Shown here: piece by piece, positions 1 to 10,936 of the stretch
Position numbering within the stretch: position 1 is the first letter of the stretch
How the letters are laid out: every line of letters starts with the position of its first letter
Source of the DNA: Candidatus Parcubacteria bacterium
GTDB lineage: Bacteria; Patescibacteriota; Patescibacteriia; UBA1558; GWA2-36-10
Length of the DNA: 40,640 bases
Direction: 5' to 3'
Assembly (NCBI GenBank): GCA_018664825.1
Contig: JABJNO010000022.1
Location: 1 to 40,640, forward strand
Made by a program: the position numbers and the translations under genes
The notes under the pieces: model-generated
What the model saw: the letters and a program-made list of their open reading frames with translations, nothing else
What the model was told of the DNA's origin: nothing
Databases searched by the model: none

Positions 1-2
1 TT

Positions 3-1403
<1,401 letters not shown>

Positions 1404-1430
1404 ATTAATAAATAATTTTAAATTAAACAT

Positions 1431-4400
1431 ATGCCTACTCCTTCTTCAACAAAAACAACTTTCATGGCCACAGAAAAAACAACTGTGATGGAATTTGATG
1501 CCATTAGATTAAAATTGGCGTCTCCCGAAGAAATTCACGGATGGTCAACTGGTGAAGTATTAAAACCAGAAACCATTAACTATCGCACTCAAAAGCCAGA
1601 GAAAGATGGTTTGTTTTGCGAAAAGATTTTTGGACCCACAAAAGATTGGGAATGTTATTGTGGTAAGTACAAGAGAATTCGTTATAAAGGAATTACTTGT
1701 GACAAGTGCGGCGTAGAAGTGACTCGTGCTGTTGTCCGTCGTGAAAGAATGGGACACATAGATCTAGCTGCCCCTGTTTCTCATATTTGGTTTTTACGTG
1801 GTATTCCATCAAAAATTGGTCTAGTACTTGATTTGAGTATACAAAATTTGGAAAAAGTTATTTACTTTGCTTCATTTATTGTTGGTCATGTAGATGATGC
1901 TGCTCGTAAAGAAACAACCGACCAAATCAAAGCCGAACTACAAAACAAACGAAAACAAATTGACAATGAATTTAATCAAAGATCTCAAGAAATAAATAAG
2001 CGTAAAGCAAAACTTTTGGCCGACGGTGAAGTCAAAGGTAAGGCAGAAAAGAAGATCGAAGAAGAACTGATGAGTCTAAATGTTGCCAAAATAGACAAGA
2101 TAAAAAGTCTAGAAGAGGCAGCTGATATAGCCTTGAAAGAACTGAAAGACTTAAAAGTATTACAGATTGTTTCTGAAAATAAATATCAAGAATTAGCCCT
2201 TCGTTATGGACATGTGTTTGAGGCAAATATTGGAGCCGAGGCAATTCGTGATCTTTTGAAAAAAGTTGATTTGAAAAAATTATACGAAGCTATTGAAGCA
2301 GAAATTAAAGTTGCTATTGCTTCAAAACAAAAAAAACTTATCCGTCGTTCAAGATTGGTTAAGAGTTTGTTGAATAACAAAATCAAACCAGAGTGGATGG
2401 TTATGAGTGCTATCCCAGTTATTCCTCCAGATTTGAGACCTATGGTCCAGCTTGATGGTGGTCGTTTTGCTTCATCTGATCTAAATGATCTATATCGTAG
2501 AGTTATCAACCGTAACAATAGATTAAAGAGACTAAAAGATCTGAGTGCTCCAGAGGTAATCCAAAGAAATGAAAAAAGGATGCTTCAAGAAGCAGTAGAT
2601 TCTTTGATTGATAACAATGCTCGTCATGGTAAAACAGTGACAGCATCTACCGGTCAAAAAAGAACTCTAAAGAGTATCGCTGATATGCTAAAAGGTAAGC
2701 AAGGTAGATTCCGTCAGAACTTACTTGGTAAACGTGTCGATTATTCTGGTCGTTCCGTGATTGTAGTTGGTCCTCATTTGAAAATTGGTCAATGTGGTTT
2801 ACCAAAAACGATGGCCTTGGAACTTTTCCGACCATTTGTGATATCAAAATTGATTAAAGCAGAATTGGTATACAATGTACGTAGTGCTAATAGATTTATT
2901 GAAGCTGGACATCCAGAAGTTTGGGCTATCTTAGAAGAGGTGGTCAAAGGAGCGCATGTTTTACTAAATCGTGCCCCAACACTTCATCGTCTAGGTATTC
3001 AGGCTTTTCAGCCAGTACTTATAGAGGGTAAAGCTATTCATTTGCATCCCTTGGTATGTTCTGCCTTTAATGCTGACTTTGATGGTGACCAAATGGCTGT
3101 CCATGTACCACTGACCGAAGAAGCTAAAACAGAAGCAAAAAATATAATGCTTTCTACTGCCAATCTTTTGAAACCAGCTACTGGTGAGCCAATTGTTACT
3201 CCTAGTCAAGACATTGTTTGGGGAGTTTATTATATGACTTATATTCACCCAGGCTCCAAAGTAACCAAATATTTTACAGATGAAAATGAAGCTGAAAGAG
3301 CGTTTATTTTGGAAGAAATAAAATTGCAAGACCCAATAAAAATCAGAGCTCAAAGAGCTGATAATAAAATAATCGAAACATCTATTGGTAGAATTTTATT
3401 CAATAGTGTTTTGCCAAAAGAAATGGGCTATGTCAATGATTTGATTGATAAAAAAGGTCTAAAAAATATTATTGCAGAATCATTTAGATTATTTTCTCAT
3501 GATGAAACTGTAAAACTTTTGGATGACGTAAAAGATATTGCCTTCGAATTTATTACTTCTTCTGGTATGTCTTGGGGGATGGATGATATTCCAAAACTTG
3601 AATGCAAAGCAGAGTTGATGAAAGAGGCAGAAACAAGGATAGAAGAAATAAAAGGACAATACAACAATGGTTTGCTTACCAACAAAGAAAGGTATGTAAA
3701 GGTTATTGAGGTTTGGACCGATATCAAGAATAAAATTACCGAAAAAAGTCAAAATATTTTTGATCCAACCAACTCAGTATCCAATATTATCAATTCTGGT
3801 GCTCGTGGTTCTTGGTCTCAGATGATTCAAATCATGGGTATGAAAGGTTTGGTTATTAACCCTGCTGGTGACATTATTGAGTTGCCGGTCAAGGCAAACT
3901 TCCAAGAAGGCTTGGATGTATTGGAATACTTTATTTCTACTCATGGTACTAGAAAAGGTTTGTCTGATACTGCCTTGCGTACAGCGTCAGCTGGTTATTT
4001 GACCAGAAGATTGGTAGATGTTTCTCAGGATGTAGTTATTCTTGAGGAAGATTGTAAAGACAAAGAAGGACATATTTTGACTAGAGAAGAATCAAAAGAA
4101 ATCAATGAACCAATCGCAGATAGAGTGGTTGGAAGAGTTTTGATTGATGGTATTAGAGATCCAAAGACAGAGAAAATAACCATCAAGGCAAATACTCTGG
4201 TTAACAAAGATCTAAGTGAAGAAATTCGTGAAATGGATTTAGATAGAGTAAAAATCAGATCACTATTGACCTGTAAATCAGTCAGAGGCGCCTGTCGAAA
4301 ATGTTATGGTTATGATCTTGGTTATAACAAATTGGTAGAAATGGGCACAGCCGTAGGTATTGTAGCTGCCCAGAGTATTGGTGAGCCTGGTACACAGCTT

Positions 4401-5315
4401 ACCATGAGAACTTTTCATACTGGTGGTGTTGCTGAGGGTGATATTACCCAAGGTTTGCCAAGGGTAGAAGAGTTATTTGAAGCTCGCCCACCAAAGAAAA
4501 GATCAATCATTGCTCCGATTACTGGAATTGTTGAAATTGATGATGATACTGCATTGTTTAGTAAAGATCAAAAGATTATCAAGATAAAACCACAGGAAGC
4601 TAGAATTGCTAAATATGATATTTCTAAAGGTACAGACAAAAGAGTAAAAAATGGAGAAGAGGTTTCTAAAGATCAATTACTCTATATAGCAAAAGAGACA
4701 GAAATTCGAGCTGGATTTGATGGAGTGATAAAATTAACTGAAAAGCAACTACAACTTATCAGTAAAGACAAAGAGGTTCATGAGGTTATTATCCCGGCTG
4801 GGTACAATCTTTGGATAAAAGACAAGGAATTGGTCATGGAAGGTCAACAGATTACAGAGGGTAGTATTGATTTACATGAATTATTTGAAGTCAGTGGAAA
4901 GCTTGATGTTCAAGAATATGTAATGAAAGAAATTAAACATATTTATTCTTCACAGGGACAGAATCTGAATGATAAACACGTTGAATTGATTGTTAGGCAA
5001 ATGTTCTCAAGGTTTTTAGTCAAAGAAGTTGGAGAAACAGAGTTGTTGCCAGGGGAAGTTATTACTTCTACTCAATTCAATGAAGCCAATAACAAGGTAA
5101 GTAGTAAAGCAACTGGTGAAGTATTATTGTTAGGAATCACCAAGGCAGCTTTGACTTCCGATTCATTTTTATCTGCCGCTTCATTTCAAGAAACAGCCAG
5201 AGTATTGATTGATGCGGCTATTTCTGGAAAAGTTGATAGATTAAGAGGTTTGAAAGAAAATGTTATTATTGGTCGCAAGATTCCAGCAGGTACAGGTTTT
5301 ATAGGAAAGAAATAA
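1431..5315 (+). CDS. rpoC: RNA polymerase beta' subunit
   Basis: Full-length beta' subunit (1294 aa), catalytic partner of RpoB. Zinc-site 1 cysteines are at residues 75, 77, 90 and 93 (CYCGKY, CDKCG). The catalytic Mg-binding NADFDGD is at 547-553. The second zinc site is C875, C948, C955 and C958, with spacing close to the E. coli quartet. The bridge-helix/trigger-loop region is present ([20 protein letters not shown], then [13 protein letters not shown]). An internal ATG at 1464 is a possible alternative start, because residues 1-11 are poorly conserved. There is no Shine-Dalgarno before either start and the upstream 27 bases are A/T only, so translation probably depends on rpoB. A strong terminator follows the stop. 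Confidence 0.98.
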   Translation: MPTPSSTKTTFMATEKTTVMEFDAIRLKLASPEEIHGWSTGEVLKPETINYRTQKPEKDGLFCEKIFGPTKDWECYCGKYKRIRYKGITCDKCGVEVTRAVVRRERMGHIDLAAPVSHIWFLRGIPSKIGLVLDLSIQNLEKVIYFASFIVGHVDDAARKETTDQIKAELQNKRKQIDNEFNQRSQEINKRKAKLLADGEVKGKAEKKIEEELMSLNVAKIDKIKSLEEAADIALKELKDLKVLQIVSENKYQELALRYGHVFEANIGAEAIRDLLKKVDLKKLYEAIEAEIKVAIASKQKKLIRRSRLVKSLLNNKIKPEWMVMSAIPVIPPDLRPMVQLDGGRFASSDLNDLYRRVINRNNRLKRLKDLSAPEVIQRNEKRMLQEAVDSLIDNNARHGKTVTASTGQKRTLKSIADMLKGKQGRFRQNLLGKRVDYSGRSVIVVGPHLKIGQCGLPKTMALELFRPFVISKLIKAELVYNVRSANRFIEAGHPEVWAILEEVVKGAHVLLNRAPTLHRLGIQAFQPVLIEGKAIHLHPLVCSAFNADFDGDQMAVHVPLTEEAKTEAKNIMLSTANLLKPATGEPIVTPSQDIVWGVYYMTYIHPGSKVTKYFTDENEAERAFILEEIKLQDPIKIRAQRADNKIIETSIGRILFNSVLPKEMGYVNDLIDKKGLKNIIAESFRLFSHDETVKLLDDVKDIAFEFITSSGMSWGMDDIPKLECKAELMKEAETRIEEIKGQYNNGLLTNKERYVKVIEVWTDIKNKITEKSQNIFDPTNSVSNIINSGARGSWSQMIQIMGMKGLVINPAGDIIELPVKANFQEGLDVLEYFISTHGTRKGLSDTALRTASAGYLTRRLVDVSQDVVILEEDCKDKEGHILTREESKEINEPIADRVVGRVLIDGIRDPKTEKITIKANTLVNKDLSEEIREMDLDRVKIRSLLTCKSVRGACRKCYGYDLGYNKLVEMGTAVGIVAAQSIGEPGTQLTMRTFHTGGVAEGDITQGLPRVEELFEARPPKKRSIIAPITGIVEIDDDTALFSKDQKIIKIKPQEARIAKYDISKGTDKRVKNGEEVSKDQLLYIAKETEIRAGFDGVIKLTEKQLQLISKDKEVHEVIIPAGYNLWIKDKELVMEGQQITEGSIDLHELFEVSGKLDVQEYVMKEIKHIYSSQGQNLNDKHVELIVRQMFSRFLVKEVGETELLPGEVITSTQFNEANNKVSSKATGEVLLLGITKAALTSDSFLSAASFQETARVLIDAAISGKVDRLRGLKENVIIGRKIPAGTGFIGKK

Positions 5316-5335
5316 AACAACAAAAACATTATAAC

Positions 5336-5362
5336 AAAACCCCCACTTTTTGGGGGTTTTTG
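5336..5362 (+). terminator. Intrinsic terminator after rpoC
   Basis: Stem of AAAACCCCC (5336-5344) with GGGGGTTTT (5352-5360) and a 7-base loop, followed by a T/G tail. It closes the rpoBC operon before the ftsK promoter region. Confidence 0.9.
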
Positions 5363-5388
5363 TGTTTTTAGGAGGTTTATTTTTATCC

Positions 5389-5417
5389 TTAAGTATGGTA
5401 AAATATATTATACTTAA
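5389..5417 (+). promoter_or_regulatory. Probable ftsK promoter within an inverted repeat
   Basis: Two -10-like boxes precede ftsK: TAAAAT (5399-5404) with an extended TG one base upstream, and TATACT (5409-5414). Both lie within a perfect 8-base inverted repeat, TTAAGTAT (5389-5396) and ATACTTAA (5410-5417). No good -35 box is seen. The repeat could be an operator or a leader hairpin. The leader to the ATG at 5440 is short and has no SD. Confidence 0.4.
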
Positions 5418-5439
5418 AGAGTTATAAACACATTTAAAC

Positions 5440-7671
5440 ATGCCTAGAAAAAGAAACTACGATGACGATGAGTTGGTGGATCATTGGAGTATAAATACAG
5501 AAACAAAAGGCGCTATTTTTACTATCTTGATATTTGTAGTGGCTTTTTTGAGTATTCTATCAATTTTTGATTTAGCAGGAGTATTTGGTCAATGGTTAAA
5601 CTATGGTTTATCATTTTCATTTGGTAGAGCTGATTGGGCCTTTATTCTTATCCTATTATATCTAGGTTTATTATTATTCAAAAGTAGAGTTTATAAAATT
5701 CGTTTTATTACCTATATTGGATTATTTTTGATATTAATGTCGATATCTGGTATTTTGAATTTTTTTGTAAACGAGTTTAGTTTTAGAGAAATTACTAGCG
5801 AAGGAATTGGCGGTGGAGCTATGGGTTATGGAGTTGGTCTAGGCCTTGGAAAGCTTTTGGGTTTTTGGGGATCTTTGACAGTTTTTGTAGCTAGTTTGTT
5901 GATAGGAATATTTTTGGCCTTCAATACGTCATTTAAAGATATTATTGAAAAAGGAAAATCACTTGGAATTTTGAAAGAAAAATTTGTTGGCGAAGAGGTT
6001 GATGACGATGAAGAAGAAGAGGAAGAAGACGAAGAATTTGTTCCAGGAGATGACGATGAAGAAGAAGAGGAAGAAGAAGCTGACGATGAAGAAGAGGAAG
6101 AAGAAGCTGACGATGAAGAAGAGGAAGAAGAAGAAGACAAACCTACGCGCAAGAAAATAAAAAAGTTTGTAGTGCCTATTGATTTATTGGAAGAATCAAA
6201 CACTGAGCCAGATTCAGGAGACGTCAATGCCAATATGAAAAAAATTCAAAAAACTTTTGAAAATTTTGGTATGGAAGTTACCATGGGAGAGGTCAATGTT
6301 GGGCCAACTGTTACTCAATATACACTCCGTCCAGCTGAGGGTGTGAGGCTTTCTCAGATGCTCACTTTACAAAATGATTTGGCTCTAGCCCTAGCTGCTC
6401 ATCCATTGCGCATGGAAGCACCTATTCCTGGTAAGTCTTTGGTTGGTATTGAGGTACCAAATCAAAGTGTATCAATGGTCAAGTTAAAAGACATTATAGA
6501 TACTGGCGCCTATAGAAAAAGAAAGAGTAATCTATCTTTAGCCTTGGGTAAGGATGTGGCAGGTACTCCTATATTGACCAACCTAGCTGATATGCCACAT
6601 ATGTTGGTGGCTGGTGCCACTGGTTCTGGTAAATCTGTTTGTATAAACAATATTATTCTTAGCTTGATATATCAAAATTCTCCTGAGGAATTAAAATTTA
6701 TTTTAGTTGATCCAAAACGTGTAGAGCTATCAGCTTATGCTGGCATTCCTCATTTATTGACCCCGGTCATAAACGAAACTGATAAGACAATAAACGCTTT
6801 GCGTTGGGTGGTAAAAGAGATGCACGAAAGATATAAACTTTTACAAGCATCTGGCAAGAGAAATATTAGTAGTTACAATAAGGCGGTAATAGTCAATAAG
6901 ATGCCTTATATAGTGGTGATTGTAGATGAGTTTGCAGCCTTGATGTCGCTAGCTCCAAAAGAGGTAGAGGCAGCCATTGTCAGCCTTGCTCAGATGGCTC
7001 GAGCTGTTGGTATTCATCTTGTCTTGGCTACTCAGCGTCCGTCCGTCGATGTTATTACTGGGCTTATCAAGGCCAATATTACGGCTAGGGCAGCATTTGC
7101 AGTAGCCTCTTCTATGGACTCTAGGACAATACTAGATACCTCGGGTGCAGAAAAATTACTTGGAAAAGGAGATATGCTGTTTGTGACTGCCGAAAGTTCA
7201 AAACCAAAACGTATTCAAGGTGCTTATGTCTCAGATGAAGAAATAAATGCGGTAGCTGATTTTATAAAAGAAAAAGCTGATCCAGAATATGATGATACTG
7301 TCACTGAAAAAGTAGGTAAAGCAGGAGCAACTGGTTTTGGCGGTGGTGACCAAGAAGACGACTTGGCCATGGAAGCAAAAGAGGTTGTATTAAAAGCGGG
7401 TAAAGCCTCTGCTACATTATTACAAAGACGATTACGAGTTGGCTATGCACGAGCAGCTAGGTTGTTGGATATACTAGAAGAAATGGGAGTGGTTGGTCCA
7501 CCAGAAGGTTCAAAGCCGCGCGAGCTTTTGATTAGCCAAGACGACTTGGAAGAAAATTTTGATTCTTCTCTTGACGAAGAAGAGACAGAAGAAGTAGAAT
7601 ATGAGGACGATGAAAATGAAGAGGAAGAAGTAGAAGACGAAGATGGTGAGGAGGAGGAAGATGATCGTTAA
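5440..7671 (+). CDS. ftsK: DNA translocase FtsK/SpoIIIE
   Basis: Septal DNA translocase (743 aa) that pumps chromosome termini through the division site. The N-terminus has about four hydrophobic segments within residues ~25-165. A highly acidic linker follows (~185-232, mostly Glu/Asp), then the RecA-like motor. Walker A is GATGSGKS at 392-399 and Walker B is VVIVDEF with D496/E497. The gamma winged-helix DNA-reading domain lies at about 645-705 (LLQRRLRVGYARAARLLD), followed by a second acidic tail to the C-terminus. The linker is short compared with E. coli FtsK, and its acidity is unusual because many FtsK linkers are Pro/Gln-rich. It is first in an operon with the RodZ-like gene and probably recA. 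No SD precedes the start. Confidence 0.95.
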   Translation: MPRKRNYDDDELVDHWSINTETKGAIFTILIFVVAFLSILSIFDLAGVFGQWLNYGLSFSFGRADWAFILILLYLGLLLFKSRVYKIRFITYIGLFLILMSISGILNFFVNEFSFREITSEGIGGGAMGYGVGLGLGKLLGFWGSLTVFVASLLIGIFLAFNTSFKDIIEKGKSLGILKEKFVGEEVDDDEEEEEEDEEFVPGDDDEEEEEEEADDEEEEEEADDEEEEEEEDKPTRKKIKKFVVPIDLLEESNTEPDSGDVNANMKKIQKTFENFGMEVTMGEVNVGPTVTQYTLRPAEGVRLSQMLTLQNDLALALAAHPLRMEAPIPGKSLVGIEVPNQSVSMVKLKDIIDTGAYRKRKSNLSLALGKDVAGTPILTNLADMPHMLVAGATGSGKSVCINNIILSLIYQNSPEELKFILVDPKRVELSAYAGIPHLLTPVINETDKTINALRWVVKEMHERYKLLQASGKRNISSYNKAVIVNKMPYIVVIVDEFAALMSLAPKEVEAAIVSLAQMARAVGIHLVLATQRPSVDVITGLIKANITARAAFAVASSMDSRTILDTSGAEKLLGKGDMLFVTAESSKPKRIQGAYVSDEEINAVADFIKEKADPEYDDTVTEKVGKAGATGFGGGDQEDDLAMEAKEVVLKAGKASATLLQRRLRVGYARAARLLDILEEMGVVGPPEGSKPRELLISQDDLEENFDSSLDEEETEEVEYEDDENEEEEVEDEDGEEEEDDR
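6052..6138 (+). repeat. Short tandem repeat encoding the FtsK acidic linker
   Basis: Three imperfect units of 27-30 bases start at 6052, 6082 and 6109, each beginning GACGATGAA and continuing with GAA/GAG codons. They encode Asp-Asp-(Glu)n-Ala blocks. A repeat of this kind can expand or contract without breaking the frame. Confidence 0.85.
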
Positions 7672-7679
7672 TAAAATTT

Positions 7680-8357
7680 ATGGCAGGATTTAGACAGAAG
7701 AAAATAAGCCTTGGGCAAACCTTACCTGATAAACTTAGAAAAGCTAGATTGGAAAAGGAAATTTCCCTAGAAGAAGCCCAAGAAGCAACAAAAATACAAG
7801 CAAAATACTTGGAGATATTAGAGGGTGGTGATTATCAGTCGTTGCCTGGTGAGATTTATGCCAAGGCATGGATAAAGATTTATGCTAAATTTTTGGATTT
7901 AGAAATTGGAGAGTTACTAAATGATTATAAACTAGAAAAGATAGTTAATGATCGGGTAAGTAAAATGGACAAGCCAGCTCAACTCAAAAAACCATCTCGA
8001 TTCAATGTTTTGGGGCCACGTATTTTAAAAGTTTTCGGAATTAGTATTGTGGTATTATTTTTGCTTGGATATTTAGGTTGGGAAGTAAAAAATATCATTG
8101 CTGCTCCACCGATTACTATTTATGAACCGCCAAATAATTTTAAAACTTCGGAAAGTAGAGTACTTATCAAAGGGCAGACTGAGGTAGAGGTTCAGCTGAC
8201 AATAAATAATGAAATTGTTTTGCCGGATGAAAATGGAAATTTTAGCCAGGAAATAAATTTGGTAAATGGCTTGAATAATTTGGAGATAAGTGCTAAAAAG
8301 AAACATAGCAAGACTAAAAACTTAGAGTTAATAATCTTGAGGGAAGATCTTGAATAA
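7680..8357 (+). CDS. RodZ-like membrane-anchored helix-turn-helix protein
   Basis: A 225-residue protein with RodZ architecture. A cytoplasmic HTH_25-type domain lies at about residues 12-85 (LRKARLEKEISLEEAQEATKI, then YLEILEGGDYQSLPGEIYAKA). A basic stretch precedes one transmembrane helix at ~118-137 (VFGISIVVLFLLGYLGW), and an extracytoplasmic beta-rich domain of ~85 residues follows, resembling a bacterial Ig-like fold (GNFSQEINLVNGLNNLEISA). In rod-shaped bacteria RodZ links MreB to the elongation machinery. No mreB is in the window, so the role here is inferred. It starts 8 bases after ftsK with no SD, suggesting co-expression with division functions. Confidence 0.75.
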   Translation: MAGFRQKKISLGQTLPDKLRKARLEKEISLEEAQEATKIQAKYLEILEGGDYQSLPGEIYAKAWIKIYAKFLDLEIGELLNDYKLEKIVNDRVSKMDKPAQLKKPSRFNVLGPRILKVFGISIVVLFLLGYLGWEVKNIIAAPPITIYEPPNNFKTSESRVLIKGQTEVEVQLTINNEIVLPDENGNFSQEINLVNGLNNLEISAKKKHSKTKNLELIILREDLE

Positions 8358-8414
8358 ATAATAATTAAAACGCAAGCAATACAGGCTAGTTTGCTGGAAG
8401 GAAGGCTCAAAAGT

Positions 8415-9440
8415 ATGGCCAAAATTAAAAATACCAAAAAAACCGACGATAAGTTGGATCAAGGAGTAAAATCCGCAATTGATCAGATTCGCACTCGTTT
8501 TGGCGAGGGATCTATCATGAACTTGGGAGAAGCAAAATCTATGAATGTAGAGGCAGTCAGCACAGGTTGTTTGTCGCTTGATATAGCTTTGGGAGTGGGT
8601 GGTGTACCAAGAGGAAGGATTGTCGAAATCTACGGTCCAGAAGCATCAGGTAAAACAACTCTAGCCCAACACATAGTATCCGAAGTACAAAAAATAGGCG
8701 GAGTAGCTGCCTTTGTTGATGCTGAGCACGCCTTAGATCCAGAGTATGCCAAAAAAATAGGTGTGGATACAGAGAACTTACTTATTTCTCAACCAGACAA
8801 CGGAGAGCAAGCCCTGGAAATTGTAGAGACGCTGGTCCGTTCAGGCGGGGTCGATGTAGTAGTAGTAGATAGTGTAGCTGCTTTAGTGCCTAGAGCTGAA
8901 ATAGAAGGTGAGATGGGTGATTCACACATGGGTCTACAAGCTCGTTTGATGAGTCAGGCTTTGAGAAAATTGGCTGGTATTGTCCACAAAAGTAAAACCA
9001 CAGTTGTCTTTATCAATCAGATTAGGATGAAAATCGGAGTTTTCTTTGGTAATCCGGAGACCACTACCGGTGGTAATGCTTTGAAATTTTATTCTTCAGT
9101 AAGAATAGAAGTTAGGCGCAGTGCTCAAATAAAACAAGGAGAGAAGATTATAGGTAATCAAGTAAAAGCAAAAGTTGTAAAAAACAAAGTAGCAGCACCT
9201 TTTAAAACAACTACTTTTGACATTATGTATAACGAAGGTATCTCTGTTGCTGGAGATGTTTTGGATACATCCCTTGCTTTTGGTATAATAGACAAATCTG
9301 GTAATTCTTATTCTTATGGAGAAACAAAATTGGGAGTAGGCAGAGAGACGGTCAAAACTTTTTTGAAAAAGGATAAAAAATTACTTGCTGAAATAAAAAA
9401 GAAAGTTTGGAAAGAATTTCGATCATCCGAAGTAGAATAA
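8415..9440 (+). CDS. recA: Recombinase RecA
   Basis: Homologous-recombination ATPase (341 aa from this start). Walker A is GPEASGKT at 74-81. The [15 protein letters not shown] segment, the [20 protein letters not shown] loop and the [18 protein letters not shown] block are all typical. I chose ATG 8415 because MAKIKN fits RecA N-termini and a GGAAGGAAGG purine stretch (8396-8405) lies upstream. An in-frame TTG at 8391 would add eight residues. No intein is present. The gene follows the RodZ-like gene by 57 bases and may be partly co-transcribed with it. I saw no recognisable LexA box upstream. Confidence 0.97.
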   Translation: MAKIKNTKKTDDKLDQGVKSAIDQIRTRFGEGSIMNLGEAKSMNVEAVSTGCLSLDIALGVGGVPRGRIVEIYGPEASGKTTLAQHIVSEVQKIGGVAAFVDAEHALDPEYAKKIGVDTENLLISQPDNGEQALEIVETLVRSGGVDVVVVDSVAALVPRAEIEGEMGDSHMGLQARLMSQALRKLAGIVHKSKTTVVFINQIRMKIGVFFGNPETTTGGNALKFYSSVRIEVRRSAQIKQGEKIIGNQVKAKVVKNKVAAPFKTTTFDIMYNEGISVAGDVLDTSLAFGIIDKSGNSYSYGETKLGVGRETVKTFLKKDKKLLAEIKKKVWKEFRSSEVE

Positions 9441-9457
9441 TTTTATAGATAAATTTT

Positions 9458-9490
9458 AAACCGCCTGTTTGAGCTTGCTCAGGGCGGTTT
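9458..9490 (+). terminator. Terminator-like hairpin after recA
   Basis: Outer stem AAACCGCC (9458-9465) with GGCGGTTT (9483-9490), and an inner stem TGAGC/GCTCA (9470-9474, 9477-9481). The T tail is short. The right arm carries the -35 region of the next promoter. Confidence 0.7.
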
Positions 9491-9503
9491 AAATTAGTAT
9501 AAT
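9475..9503 (+). promoter_or_regulatory. Flippase promoter, predicted leaderless
   Basis: TATAAT at 9498-9503 with a weak -35 TTGCTC at 9475-9480 (17-base spacer). The ATG at 9510 is exactly six bases after the -10, so the expected transcription start falls on the start codon. The -35 lies inside the recA terminator hairpin. Confidence 0.7.
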
Positions 9504-9509
9504 TTATAC

Positions 9510-10679
9510 ATGTCAGTCGCTAACAAAATATTTACCAATACAATTTGGCAGATGTCTATACGCGCCGTCAACATTTTGATTGGCGTTTTTTCTATTGCCT
9601 TGATCACTAGGATGTTTGGGAGTACTGGTTACGGGTTTTATACTACCACCACTGCCTTTGTGCAAATTTTCATGATTCTTGCCGACCTGGGACTCTACCT
9701 CACTTTATTGAGAGAGATATCCAAGGCAAAAGATGGGCAAGAAGAAAATAAAATCATAAATAATATTTTTACTATTAGGGTATTGTTTTCCATTTTAGTT
9801 TTGATATTGATTCCAGTAGCCATCCAGTTTTTTCCTTATGCGCCTATAGTCAAGACAGGGGTAATTTATTTTATGGGGGCATTATTTTTCCAAAGCTTGA
9901 TTACGACCATTACAGCAGTATTTTCCAAAAAATTGGAAATGCACAAAGTAGCCATTACAGATTTGGTACAAAAGGTTTTTTATTTTGCAGGCTTAGTATA
10001 TTTCTTTTACAATGCAAACTCACTCAATATTATTTTAGGAGCCAACTCTATTACTACTGGTATTGGTTTTCTAATAATTTTGTACTTTTTGAGAAAACAC
10101 ACCAAACTAAGACTGGCCTGGGATTTTGCTTATTGGAAAAAAATATTTTATGTAGCCTGGCCCTTGGCTATTACCGTAGTTCTCAATCTTTTGTATTTCA
10201 AAGCAGATACCCTTGTTTTGTCGGGTTTTCATAGTCCAGAAACAGTGGGTATATATGGGGCACCTTACCGGGTCTTGGAGGTGATTAGCACCTTTCCGCA
10301 TATGTTTTTGAGCCTTATTTTACCACTCCTGACCGCTGCTTGGGTAAATAAAAATACCAAAAAGTTTAATGAAATATTACAACACAATTTTGATTTTTTT
10401 AGTATATTGATTATGGGGATGATTGCCCTGTTATTATTGATTAGTAAACCACTGATGATTACCTTGGCAGGAGAGGAGTTTGCGGCCTCTGGTCCAATTT
10501 TAAATTTGTTGGTAGTAGCTACAGCTAGTATTTTTTACGGCACCCTATTTACTTATGCAATTGTTTCACTCGGAAAACAAAAACAAATGGTAAAATATTT
10601 TTTGATTACAGCGGTGGTTGGTATGTTGGATATTTTATTTTTATTCCTCCATTTTCTTATTGGGGAGCCGCCGGCATGA
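9510..10679 (+). CDS. Polysaccharide flippase (Wzx/MATE-like), N-terminal part of a frameshifted gene
   Basis: Lipid-linked oligosaccharide flippase of the Wzx/RfbX family. The N-terminus (IFTNTIWQMSIRAVNILIG, then a TRMFGSTGYGFY segment) and the series of hydrophobic helices are typical. The frame ends at 389 aa, although the family normally runs to about 450-500 aa with 12-14 helices. The missing end sits in the -1 frame immediately downstream (10676-10936). The switch falls near a run of five T at 10638-10642: the downstream frame there reads IPPFSYWGAAGMTLVVE, a typical flippase loop and helix, whereas this frame reads LHFLIGEPPA and stops. One missing base would restore a single gene of about 480 aa. 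Either a sequencing indel, a mutation or a split gene is possible. Confidence 0.85.
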   Translation: MSVANKIFTNTIWQMSIRAVNILIGVFSIALITRMFGSTGYGFYTTTTAFVQIFMILADLGLYLTLLREISKAKDGQEENKIINNIFTIRVLFSILVLILIPVAIQFFPYAPIVKTGVIYFMGALFFQSLITTITAVFSKKLEMHKVAITDLVQKVFYFAGLVYFFYNANSLNIILGANSITTGIGFLIILYFLRKHTKLRLAWDFAYWKKIFYVAWPLAITVVLNLLYFKADTLVLSGFHSPETVGIYGAPYRVLEVISTFPHMFLSLILPLLTAAWVNKNTKKFNEILQHNFDFFSILIMGMIALLLLISKPLMITLAGEEFAASGPILNLLVVATASIFYGTLFTYAIVSLGKQKQMVKYFLITAVVGMLDILFLFLHFLIGEPPA

Positions 10680-10936
10680 CTTTGGTTGTAGAATTATTGA
10701 TGGTTGGCTTTGCTTGGCATGTAGTAAAGAAAAATATTGATGTTAGCTTGAACTTAAAAGTGTTTATGAAAGCTTTATTGGCAGGAGTAGCTACTTTTAT
10801 CATTGCTTGGTTTACAAAAGGCCCAACAATTTGGCTGACTACACTGACTGTGGTCTTGATTTATCCTTTTATTTTGTATTTACTAAAAGTGACAGATAGG
10901 GCATCATTAAAAATGTTAATATTTGGTAAAAAATAA
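10676..10936 (+). CDS. C-terminal piece of the flippase in a shifted frame
   Basis: This is the last ~86 residues of the flippase in another frame, with about three hydrophobic helices and a basic tail ending FGKK. Open reading continues upstream of its ATG through codons for IPPFSYWGAAG, showing that it is a severed end and not an independent gene. Its ATG overlaps the TGA of the upstream fragment (ATGA), so coupled translation of a two-piece protein cannot be excluded. Its stop overlaps the next start (TAATG). Confidence 0.75.
   Translation: MTLVVELLMVGFAWHVVKKNIDVSLNLKVFMKALLAGVATFIIAWFTKGPTIWLTTLTVVLIYPFILYLLKVTDRASLKMLIFGKK

Noticed and set aside
5395-5427. Ten-codon leader peptide after AGGAGG upstream of ftsK
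   Set aside because: The AGGAGG (5370-5375) is about 20 bases from the ATG, too far for an SD, and lies upstream of the probable promoter.
5826-6233. Minus-strand open frame rich in poly-serine opposite ftsK
   Set aside because: It is the complement of the GAA/GAG repeats coding the acidic linker; no start signals and ftsK is unmistakable on the plus strand.
10632-10680. Programmed -1 frameshift in the flippase gene
   Set aside because: The local heptamer A TTT TTA does not fit the X XXY YYZ slippery rule and no clear downstream stimulator was seen. An indel or split gene is simpler.
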